Positions 1 through 5,865 of a DNA stretch of 5,865 nucleotides are shown one piece after another. The stretch lies in the NCBI GenBank assembly GCA_039808365.1, contig JBDHSX010000205.1, forward strand, positions 1-5,865, in the 5' to 3' direction. Within the stretch, counting starts at the first letter, position 1, and every line of letters begins with the position of its first letter. The notes beneath the pieces were generated by a model. That model ran no database searches. It had not been told where the DNA came from and was given only the letters and a program-made list of their open reading frames with translations. This DNA comes from 62-47 sp039808365. Lineage in GTDB: Bacteria > Pseudomonadota > Alphaproteobacteria > Rhizobiales > Xanthobacteraceae. The translations under genes were made by a program, and so were the position numbers.

Positions 1-2412
1 GCGCCACCTCCTGCGGCTCCCGGCAACAATGACCGCTTCGAGGAACGCATCGGCACTCGCTGGGTGGTGTGGGTCGGCGGCCTGACGCTGGCGCTCGGCG
101 GCTTCTTCATGGTGCGTTATTCCATCGAGGAAGGGCTGCTCGGCCCCGGCGTGCGCGTGCTGCTCGGCGGCCTGTTCGCGGCCGCGCTGCTCGCCGCCGG
201 CGAATGGACGCGACGCAAGGAGAGCGCAGCCGCCGCCGCGCCGCTGCCGGTCGCCAACATTCCGGCGATCCTCACCGCCGCCGGCACCGCGGTTGCGTTC
301 GCCACCGTCTACGCCGCCTATGCGCTGTATGATTTTCTGGTGCCCGGCACGGCGTTCGTGCTGCTCGGGCTGGTGGCGTTGGCGACGCTCGCCGCCGCGC
401 TGCTGCATGGTCCGGCGCTGGCCGGGCTCGGCGTCGTCGGCGCGTTCGTGACGCCGCAACTGGTGCCGTCGGAGCAGCCGGACTTCTGGGCGCTCTACAT
501 CTATCTCGCCATCGTCACCGCCGCCGCGTTCGGGCTGGCGCGCATCCGGTTGTGGCGCTGGCTCGCCATCACCGCCACCGTCCTCGCGCTGTTGTGGACG
601 ATCCCGTGCCTTGATTGCGGGCCGACGATGATTGCCCCGCACGCCTTCCATGTCATCGCAGGCTTCGTGCTGGCCGCATTGCTGGTAGTCTGCGGCCTGA
701 TGTTCGGGCCGCCCGCCGAACCCGGCAGGATCGAAGCGATGTCCTCCGGCGCGCTGGCGGCGTACACGCTTGGCGCAACGATGATCGTGCTCGCCAGCGG
801 ACACGACATGGCGGCGGTCATCATCTTCGGCCTGCTGGTGCTGGCGACCTTGATCATTGCGTGGCGCGCCCCGTCGGCGACCGCGGCGGTCGCCGCCAAC
901 GCGGTATTGGTGGCCGTCGTCTTCCTCGAATGGGCGGTGCGCGCCAATCCCGACATGCTGATGCTGCCCGGCGGCCCGCTGCCGGGCCTCGCGCCCGGCG
1001 CGACGGACGAATCCGTCTTCGCGCATCTGATCGCGGCGGCGATCTTCGCGACAGGATTTGCCGCTGCCGGTTTCGCCGCGCAGGGCCGCTCGATCAGCGC
1101 GCCGGTGCTGGTGATCTGGGCCGCGTCGGCGGTGTTCACGCCGATTGCATTGCTGATCGCGCTCTATGCGCGCATCACGCATTTCGACCGTTCGGTTCCT
1201 TTCGCGATCATCGCCGTCATTCTCGCGGCGGTGTTCGGCTGGATGACCGAGACGTTGAACCGGCGCGAACCTCGCCCGGGCCAGACAATCGCGACCGCGC
1301 TGTTCGCCACCGGCACGCTGGGCGCGCTGGCCCTGGCCCTCACCTTCGCGCTCGAACGCGGCTGGCTGACCATCGCGCTGGCGCTGATGTCGGCGGGCAC
1401 GGCGTGGGTCGCGACACGGCGGCCGATTCCGTTCCTGCGCTGGCTCGCCGCGATCCTCGCCGCCATCGTGGTGGCGCGCATCGGCTACGAGCCGCGCATC
1501 GCCGGCGACGCGATCGGCAGCACCCTGATCTTCAACTGGCTGCTGTGGGGCTACGGCATTCCGGCGCTGTCATTCTGGACCGCCGGGTATCTCTTGCGGA
1601 AGCGCGGCGACGACGTGCCATTGCGCATCATCGAGGCCGCCGCGATCCTGTTCACCGTGCTGCTGGCCTTCATGCAGATTCGTCATGCCGTCTACGGCGG
1701 CAACATCTACATCGCCGACACCACCCTCGTCGAGTTCGGTTTGCAAAGCTGCGTCGCGCTGGCGATGGCGATCGGGCTCGAACGGTTGCGGCTGCGCAGC
1801 CACAGCATCGTGCACAACGTCGCCGCCATCCTGCTCACCGCGGCCGCCGGATTGATCGCGCTGTTGGGGTCGCTCGGGCTCGAAAATCCGATGATATGGT
1901 TCATCGATGTCGGCGGTCTGTTCATCAACAAGCTGCTGCTCGCCTACGCGCTGCCGGCGATGCTGATGCTGATCCTGTCTTATGTGATCGCGGGCCGTCG
2001 CCCGCGACCCTATGTCAACGCCGTCGCCGCCGGCGCGCTGGTGATGGCGCTGGCCTATATCAGCTTCGAAATCCGGCGCTTTTATCACGGGCCGGTCATC
2101 AGGCTCGGCGGCATCGGCGACGCCGAGCAATATACCTATTCGATCGCCTGGCTGGCCTTCGGCGTCGCGCTGCTCGCGGCCGGCGTGATGCTCAATTCGC
2201 AACGCGCGCGGCTGGCCTCGGCGGTGGTGATCGCGCTCACCGTCCTCAAGGCGTTCCTGGTGGACATGTCGGAACTGACAGGCGTCTATCGCGCGCTGTC
2301 ATTCATGGTGCTGGGGTTGGTGCTGGTCGCCATCGGCTGGTTGTATCAGCGCATCCTGTTCCGGCGCGACCTGCCACTGCCGGCGCGAACCGACGCGCCG
2401 CCGACAGCATGA
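1..2412 (+). CDS. DUF2339-family polytopic membrane protein (5' end missing)
   Basis: The reading frame is open from base 1, so the true start lies upstream. 803 codons and a TGA stop are visible. A GTG at 64 could be taken as a start, but the frame upstream already encodes FEERIGTRW (window residues 13-21), which leads into VVWVGG. This is the typical opening of the DUF2339 (PF10101) membrane region, so the GTG is internal. What follows is almost wholly hydrophobic: I judge more than 20 membrane segments separated by short Arg-containing loops. A second family-like stretch, GAFVTPQLVPS, is at residues 147-157, followed by an aromatic/Leu-rich WALYIYLAIVTAAAFGLAR stretch. The C-terminus is a short cytosol-like tail rich in Arg and Pro. 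Family members are commonly 850-1000 residues with a soluble or coiled N-terminal part, which would lie outside the window. The molecular function of the family is unknown, and no catalytic motif is evident. In some proteobacteria a DUF3999 gene follows; here the next gene is convergent and unrelated. Family assignment is from memory of the motif pattern. Confidence 0.93.
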   Translation, partial: APPPAAPGNNDRFEERIGTRWVVWVGGLTLALGGFFMVRYSIEEGLLGPGVRVLLGGLFAAALLAAGEWTRRKESAAAAAPLPVANIPAILTAAGTAVAFATVYAAYALYDFLVPGTAFVLLGLVALATLAAALLHGPALAGLGVVGAFVTPQLVPSEQPDFWALYIYLAIVTAAAFGLARIRLWRWLAITATVLALLWTIPCLDCGPTMIAPHAFHVIAGFVLAALLVVCGLMFGPPAEPGRIEAMSSGALAAYTLGATMIVLASGHDMAAVIIFGLLVLATLIIAWRAPSATAAVAANAVLVAVVFLEWAVRANPDMLMLPGGPLPGLAPGATDESVFAHLIAAAIFATGFAAAGFAAQGRSISAPVLVIWAASAVFTPIALLIALYARITHFDRSVPFAIIAVILAAVFGWMTETLNRREPRPGQTIATALFATGTLGALALALTFALERGWLTIALALMSAGTAWVATRRPIPFLRWLAAILAAIVVARIGYEPRIAGDAIGSTLIFNWLLWGYGIPALSFWTAGYLLRKRGDDVPLRIIEAAAILFTVLLAFMQIRHAVYGGNIYIADTTLVEFGLQSCVALAMAIGLERLRLRSHSIVHNVAAILLTAAAGLIALLGSLGLENPMIWFIDVGGLFINKLLLAYALPAMLMLILSYVIAGRRPRPYVNAVAAGALVMALAYISFEIRRFYHGPVIRLGGIGDAEQYTYSIAWLAFGVALLAAGVMLNSQRARLASAVVIALTVLKAFLVDMSELTGVYRALSFMVLGLVLVAIGWLYQRILFRRDLPLPARTDAPPTA

Positions 2413-2438
2413 TACGCGAACACGTTAGAGGGCGACGA

Positions 2439-3014
2439 TCAGTCGGTCGAGCGACGCAACTCGGAGACGGAGCCGGTATTCACCGGATCGATCTTTTCGC
2501 GCTGAACCTTCGGCGTCTCCACGCGCGCCACCACATCCGCGGGCGCGGCGTCCGCCGACCTGACGTGACGCGGATGCAGCGAGCGCGGTCCCCTGCCGGA
2601 GACGGCCCGCGCCATCAAGATATGCCCGGCGCCCTTGTGCTGGAAGTCGCAATAGGCGAAGCCCATGCCCGACACAGCGCCGCGAAAACTACGCTCGTCG
2701 CGCTTGTCGAGGCTGAAGCACGGCGAGAACGGCAGTCCCTTGAGCGAGGCGCAGACCGATTCGCCGCGCGTCTGCACCGTATTGACCGGAAGCCGCATGT
2801 AGCGCGTCGGGCCGGAGCCGCTGAACTGGATCGAGCCCGCGGCCGAACCGTCATCGAAGATACGTCCGGCGCCGCGCGTGCCGTCGAAACAGGTGAAGGA
2901 GAAGATTTTACCGACGACGAATTTGCGTGCCTCGGTGGCGTTCATTTCGCCGGCGACGGCGGGCGCGATCAACGCGCCAATAGTCAAGGCACCCAACACA
3001 AAACGCGCGAACAT
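2439..3014 (-). CDS. Small exported protein of unknown function, four cysteines
   Basis: A 191-residue protein that I do not recognise as a named family. Residues 1-21 form a clear Sec-type signal peptide: a short basic start (MFAR), a hydrophobic core VLGALTIGALIAP, and an AVA cleavage site before Gly22. The mature chain of about 170 residues has a compact first part (residues ~25-135) with cysteines at 42, 88, 99 and 122, consistent with two periplasmic disulfides (inference). Segments such as FTCFDGTRGAGRIFDDGSAAG and MGFAYCDF suggest a small beta-rich domain. Residues ~140-191 are Arg/Pro/Ala-rich and probably disordered. I chose the ATG at 3014 because GGAG sits six bases ahead of it; an in-frame GTG at 3026 would add four residues but lacks its own ribosome site and overlaps that GGAG. 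Its 3' end faces the DUF2339 gene with 26 bases between the stops. Codon use resembles its neighbours, so there is no sign of recent transfer. Periplasmic location is likely; role unknown. Confidence 0.85.
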   Translation of the reverse strand: MFARFVLGALTIGALIAPAVAGEMNATEARKFVVGKIFSFTCFDGTRGAGRIFDDGSAAGSIQFSGSGPTRYMRLPVNTVQTRGESVCASLKGLPFSPCFSLDKRDERSFRGAVSGMGFAYCDFQHKGAGHILMARAVSGRGPRSLHPRHVRSADAAPADVVARVETPKVQREKIDPVNTGSVSELRRSTD

Positions 3015-3020
3015 GCTGAA

Positions 3021-3024
3021 CTCC
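3021..3024 (-). promoter_or_regulatory. Ribosome binding site GGAG that decides the start of the small exported protein
   Basis: On the minus strand GGAG is followed by six bases (TTCAGC) and then the ATG at 3014. The competing in-frame GTG (3024-3026) shares a base with this GGAG, so both cannot be used efficiently together. This supports the shorter start. Confidence 0.65.
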
Positions 3025-3043
3025 ACACAACCGAGCGCGGGAC

Positions 3044-3065
3044 AGGTGACGCCATCGCCTCACCT
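3044..3065. repeat. Perfect inverted repeat, 6-bp arms, before the small exported protein gene
   Basis: AGGTGA at 3044-3049 and TCACCT at 3060-3065 are exact reverse complements with a 10-base spacer. The element lies 30-51 bases upstream of the start at 3014. It could be a dyad operator or a hairpin in the 5' leader. Arms this short can arise by chance in GC-rich DNA, so function is unproven. There is no T-tract on either side, so it is not an intrinsic terminator. Confidence 0.4.
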
Positions 3066-3076
3066 TTACCCGCTGC

Positions 3077-3120
3077 TTACCATACCAATCGTGGCGAGAA
3101 TGGCTCAGCTTGGTTGGTAA
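3077..3120. repeat. Inverted repeat with 11-bp arms and one bulged base, between the oxidoreductase and exported protein genes
   Basis: The left arm TTACCATACCAA (3077-3088) pairs with the right arm TTGGTTGGTAA (3110-3120) over 11 base pairs if the T at 3083 is bulged out. The loop is 21 bases (3089-3109). The arms are AT-richer than the surrounding DNA, which makes them stand out. The element starts 14 bases past the stop codon of the oxidoreductase gene and ends 62 bases before the start of the exported protein gene. No T-run follows on either strand, so a classic Rho-independent terminator is unlikely. It may be a 3'-end mRNA hairpin of the oxidoreductase transcript, or a binding site for a regulator of the downstream gene. 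Confidence 0.5.
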
Positions 3121-3134
3121 AGTCTGAACGCGGC

Positions 3135-4121
3135 TCAGGAAATCTTCACCACGATGCGACCCCGCACCTGGCCGCCAAGGATTTTCGGCCCCGCCGCGAT
3201 CACCTCGTCAAGGCCGATTTCGTGAGTGATTTCAGCAAGTTTTGAGGAATCGAGATCGCTGGCCAGCCGGTTCCAGGCCTGTTCGCGAAGCGCTAGCGGG
3301 CACATCACCGAATCGATGCCGAGAAGACACACCCCGCGCAAAATGAACGGCGCGACCGACGACGGCAGGTCCATGCCGCCGGCCAGACCGCAGGCGGCGA
3401 TGGCGCCGCGATACTTCGTCATCGACAAAAGGTTGGCGAGCGTGGTCGAGCCGACGCTGTCGATGCCGCCCGCCCAGCGCTCCTTGGCCAGCGGCTTGGC
3501 GGGGCCGGACAGTTCGCTCCGCTCGATGATTTCAGCGGCGCCGAGCGCGCGAAGATAGTCGGCTTCCGAAGCGCGTCCGGTCGAGGCGATGACGTGATAG
3601 CCGAGCTTCGACAGCACGGCGACCGCCACCGAGCCGACGCCGCCGGCCGCGCCGGTCACCACCATGGGACCGTCCTGCGGCTTCAGGCCGTGCTTCTCCA
3701 GCGCCAGCACCGACAGCATCGCGGTATAGCCCGCGGTGCCGATCGCCATGGCGTCGCGCGCCGACATGCCGTCCGGCAGCCGCACCAGCCAGTCGCCCTT
3801 GACGCGCGCCTTTTCGGCGTAAGCGCCGAGATGGGTCTCGCCCATGCCCCAGCCGTTGCAGACCACCTTGTCGCCGGCCTTCCACTTGGGATGCGAGGAC
3901 TGCTCGACGGTGCCGGCGAAATCGATCCCGGCGATCATCGGAAAGCGCCGCACCACCGGCGACTTGCCGGTGAGCGCGAGCCCGTCCTTGTAGTTCAGGG
4001 TGGACCATTCGACGCGGACGGTGACGTCGCCGTCCATCAACTCCGCCTCGTCGAATTGGGTCAGCGCCGCCGTGGTGCCCTTCTCCGCCTTGTCGATCCG
4101 TACCGCCTTGAATGTGCCCAC
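3135..4121 (-). CDS. acuI: AcuI/YhdH-family NADPH-dependent oxidoreductase (probable acrylyl-CoA reductase), MDR superfamily
   Basis: A 328-residue, full-length zinc-independent medium-chain dehydrogenase/reductase of the YhdH/AcuI branch. Characterised AcuI enzymes reduce acryloyl-CoA to propionyl-CoA with NADPH in the cytosol, in 3-hydroxypropionate and DMSP/acrylate metabolism and in detoxification of acryloyl-CoA. The N-terminal GroES-like domain (~residues 1-125) shows NYKD (43-46), PMIAGIDFAG (61-70) and GWGMGETHLGAYAEKA (90-105). AIGTAGYTAMLSV (126-138) leads into the Rossmann domain with the nucleotide-binding TGAAGGVGS (156-164). STGR (180-183) and EADYLRALGA follow, where the Arg after the second strand fits NADPH preference. 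GGQVRGRIVVKI (317-328) is the usual C-terminal signature. No structural-zinc cysteine cluster is seen. The start is GTG at 4121; the homologous N-terminus begins here, and a weak GGGA lies eight bases upstream. No DMSP lyase or demethylase gene is nearby, so the physiological substrate is inferred. Many relatives are annotated only as 'quinone oxidoreductase' or 'MDR family oxidoreductase'. Confidence 0.93.
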   Translation of the reverse strand: MGTFKAVRIDKAEKGTTAALTQFDEAELMDGDVTVRVEWSTLNYKDGLALTGKSPVVRRFPMIAGIDFAGTVEQSSHPKWKAGDKVVCNGWGMGETHLGAYAEKARVKGDWLVRLPDGMSARDAMAIGTAGYTAMLSVLALEKHGLKPQDGPMVVTGAAGGVGSVAVAVLSKLGYHVIASTGRASEADYLRALGAAEIIERSELSGPAKPLAKERWAGGIDSVGSTTLANLLSMTKYRGAIAACGLAGGMDLPSSVAPFILRGVCLLGIDSVMCPLALREQAWNRLASDLDSSKLAEITHEIGLDEVIAAGPKILGGQVRGRIVVKIS

Positions 4122-4193
4122 GCCAGATATCCCGTCACCGCTGGAAAAAAGGAACGTCGAACGGACGACCCACGCCGCGCCGCCGATACAGTG

Positions 4194-4222
4194 AATTTAT
4201 CCAATGCGGCGAGGCCGGGCAA
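4194..4222 (-). promoter_or_regulatory. Possible sigma-70-type promoter for the AcuI-like gene
   Basis: Reading the minus strand, TTGCCC (4217-4222) and TAAATT (4194-4199) are separated by 17 bases, the optimal spacing. Each hexamer matches four of six consensus positions. It lies in a local AT-rich patch of the 145-base gap and would give a leader of about 65 bases before the GTG at 4121. The prediction rests on pattern only. Confidence 0.35.
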
Positions 4223-4249
4223 CCGTCCAGGGCCGCCGGCCATCGAGTC

Positions 4250-4266
4250 GCGGCGATCGCTGCCGC
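4250..4266 (-). other. Short GC hairpin immediately after the hydrolase stop codon
   Basis: GCGGC and GCCGC arms (5 bp) flank a 7-base loop and abut the TGA at 4267-4269. Such a stem could mark the transcript end, but no T-tract follows, so it is at best part of a Rho-dependent or processed 3' end. It may also be a chance product of GC-rich sequence. Confidence 0.2.
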
Positions 4267-5649
4267 TCAGTTCTTGACCAGGGCCAGTTTCGCCGAAATC
4301 TCGGCGGTCGATGCCGAGGTGCCCCAGCTCGGCGCCTCGCTGCCGTCGCCCCAGGCGCGCGGGCGATAGAAGGTATGCACGCCGGTGCGGTACATCTTGC
4401 GCATCTCGCGCACCCACGACGGATGCACCCAATAGGCGTGATAATGCGTCGACTTCGCCACCTCCGGCAGCCACAACTGGCCGTCCAGCGTGGCCTTGGC
4501 GATTTTCCTGGCGCGGTCCCACATGTCGGGCTCGCGCACCACGTCCGGAATGCCGTCGCAGGCGAAGGTGAACTGACAGGCCAGATGCCGGTTGGCGTTC
4601 TGATAGACCACGCCGCACACCGTGGTCGGATAGAAACCGGAGAACACCCGGTTCATCACCACTTGCGCCACCGCGATCTGGCCGCGCACCGCCTCGCCCC
4701 GCGCCTCGAAATAAACCGCCTCGGCGAGGCATTTCTCCTGCTTGGCGCGCGCCTTGCCCTCGAGGCCGAGCCGCTCCGCGGGCGTCTTGGGATGAGCCTT
4801 GTGATCGCCGTTGACCTCGCCCTTGCCGGCCGCGGTCTCGCCGGCGCTCGAAGCCGCGTCGGTGCCGCCCGCCGCCGCGACCTTGAGATCGGGATCGGGC
4901 GCGCCGGGGCGCACAACCCTCGGCGCCTCGCCCGGTTGCCAGCTTTGCAACGTCTCGCCGGTGACACCGAGGGAATCGCTGCCGAAATAGAGGCTCGCGG
5001 TCTGCACCGCGAACGGATCGGGCGACGGCGTCAACCGCGACGGATGATCGAAGCCGAGCGCCGCGCGCTCGTCCTCGAACGGCCGGACATCGACCGGTGC
5101 GACGGCGTCGTATTGCTTCAGCGGCGGCGCGCTGAGCGCCTCGGCGAGTTCGGGATCGAGCGCGCCCTGCGGCGCCGCGGCGGTCTTCTCCGGCGCGACA
5201 AAACGCGCCGCGGGCTCTTCGCGCGACGGCGTGGTTTCCGGCGTCTCGACCGGCGGCGCGGCGACCTGCAGCCGATCGCCCTTCATGCTGCGATCGACGC
5301 GCGGAAAGTCAGCCGCGTCGTAACGACGCGGCGGCGTCAGCAACGGATTGCGCGTGATCGCGCCGACAAGATTGCTGCCCTGGCTTTCGAAGCTCGCCAG
5401 CAGGGCGGCGGCGCTGCGCGGCAACGAGGTGCCGATCGGACGGGCGAAGTTGAAGGTCGCGACCTGAATCGTCTCGACGGCCGGCGAGAACACCCGCTGT
5501 TGCCAGCGTTCGGCGACGCCCGGCTGGCGCGCCAGCAGTGAGGCAATGTCCTGATATCCGGCTTCCGTCGGCAACAATGCGAAGACGCAAAGACCGAGGC
5601 CGAAGGACGCAAATCGTGCGCCCCTCGGCCCGTTACGCATGACAAACAT
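4267..5649 (-). CDS. SleB/CwlJ-family cell wall hydrolase with long N-terminal extension
   Basis: A 460-residue protein whose C-terminal ~125 residues (about 305-435) form a Hydrolase_2 (PF07486) domain, the SleB/CwlJ peptidoglycan-hydrolase fold. Visible hallmarks are AEAVYFEARGE (309-319, with the conserved Glu-rich EARGE at 315-319), VVMNR (330-334), CQFTFACDG, THYHAYWVHPSW (401-412) and the end motif FYRPRAWGDG. SleB relatives are lytic transglycosylases; here the likely role is periplasmic peptidoglycan remodelling, since this lineage does not form spores. The N-terminus has Arg residues before a hydrophobic segment (~13-27), acting as an uncleaved anchor or signal peptide. Residues ~125-304 are Pro/Ala/Glu-rich, low in complexity and probably a flexible linker. 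I chose the ATG at 5649 because a weak GAG lies seven bases upstream. Alternatives are the ATG at 5640 and a GTG at 5700 that would prepend 17 residues poorly suited to a signal sequence. The next gene downstream (AcuI-like) is 145 bases away. Confidence 0.9.
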   Translation of the reverse strand: MFVMRNGPRGARFASFGLGLCVFALLPTEAGYQDIASLLARQPGVAERWQQRVFSPAVETIQVATFNFARPIGTSLPRSAAALLASFESQGSNLVGAITRNPLLTPPRRYDAADFPRVDRSMKGDRLQVAAPPVETPETTPSREEPAARFVAPEKTAAAPQGALDPELAEALSAPPLKQYDAVAPVDVRPFEDERAALGFDHPSRLTPSPDPFAVQTASLYFGSDSLGVTGETLQSWQPGEAPRVVRPGAPDPDLKVAAAGGTDAASSAGETAAGKGEVNGDHKAHPKTPAERLGLEGKARAKQEKCLAEAVYFEARGEAVRGQIAVAQVVMNRVFSGFYPTTVCGVVYQNANRHLACQFTFACDGIPDVVREPDMWDRARKIAKATLDGQLWLPEVAKSTHYHAYWVHPSWVREMRKMYRTGVHTFYRPRAWGDGSEAPSWGTSASTAEISAKLALVKN

Positions 5650-5865
5650 CGATACGCTCACGCAACGCCACACATACGCACACACAAGATCGAGGCGCAC
5701 CTTCGATGCAATTCGATCCTTGCCGTTAGTAGCCCATTAAAGTTGCGGGGGAGTTAATCGGCGATGCGCGCGCGACACATGCAAGCAAGTTGTCCCCGGC
5801 GCGCAGGGCTTTCTTGCAACGTCATGAATCGTGCGTCACGAAAACAGGTAAACGTTCGGTCAACG
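5650..5865. other. Non-coding region upstream of the hydrolase gene
   Basis: About 216 bases to the window edge with no plausible gene on either strand if the hydrolase starts at 5649. The stretch contains an AT-richer patch with two TTAA words (5737-5740 and 5754-5757), 13 bases apart, and one GANTC methylation-type site (GAATC, 5826-5830). I found no -35/-10 pair with acceptable spacing. The hydrolase promoter should lie here, and a divergent gene may begin beyond base 5865. Confidence 0.5.

Noticed and set aside
2413..2438. Possible bidirectional terminator between the convergent DUF2339 and exported protein genes
   Set aside because: The 26 bases contain no usable inverted repeat and no T-run.
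615..3245. An 876-codon open frame on the plus strand overlapping the DUF2339 gene and running antisense through the exported protein gene
   Set aside because: Its product is almost entirely Arg, Ala, Gly, His and Asp with no domain pattern. It shadows real genes on both strands, and long stop-free frames are expected in DNA this GC-rich.
4145..4167. Six-T run on the minus strand after a small stem, resembling a terminator or attenuator in the leader of the AcuI-like gene
   Set aside because: The only stems available before the T-run are 4 bp (CGTC/GACG or GTCG/CGAC), too weak for an intrinsic terminator.
3594..4277. A 227-codon plus-strand open frame opposite the AcuI-like gene
   Set aside because: His/Arg/Ala-rich shadow of a well-recognised enzyme, with no motif of its own.
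4061..4732. A 223-codon minus-strand frame overlapping the end of the hydrolase gene, the gap and the start of the AcuI-like gene
   Set aside because: It is out of frame with both recognised proteins, and its composition is that of a frame-shifted shadow.
4204..5541. A 445-codon plus-strand open frame antisense to the cell wall hydrolase
   Set aside because: Arg/Ala/Gly-rich composition typical of an antisense shadow. The opposite strand encodes a clear hydrolase domain.
5753..5784. Possible -35/-10 pair (TTGCAT and ATTAAC) for the hydrolase on the minus strand
   Set aside because: The spacer is 20 bases, too long for a sigma-70 promoter, and the hexamer matches are poor.

Overview
The window looks like an ordinary chromosomal segment of a GC-rich alphaproteobacterium, most likely of the Bradyrhizobium/Rhodopseudomonas/Afipia group. 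This placement is an inference from base composition, strong G/C bias at third codon positions and the character of the four proteins. No marker gene fixes the genus. There is no sign of a mobile element, phage, CRISPR array, tRNA or rRNA.

Layout, left to right. A plus-strand gene, already open at base 1, encodes most of a large polytopic DUF2339-family membrane protein and ends at 2412. It converges with three minus-strand genes. In their own reading direction these are: a SleB/CwlJ-type cell wall hydrolase (4267-5649), an AcuI/YhdH-type NADPH-dependent oxidoreductase (3135-4121), and a small secreted protein of unknown function with four cysteines (2439-3014). Only 26 bases separate the two convergent stop codons. 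The gaps between the minus-strand genes are 120 and 145 bases, long enough for separate promoters, so I do not call them one operon. The last ~216 bases hold no gene and are the upstream region of the hydrolase.

How they relate. Two products act at or beyond the inner membrane (hydrolase, small exported protein), one is embedded in it (DUF2339), and the oxidoreductase is cytosolic and metabolic. I see no shared pathway. The best candidates for unexplained structure are two inverted repeats packed into the 120-base gap before the small exported protein gene, and the exported protein itself. I did not find convincing evidence of a new multi-gene system.
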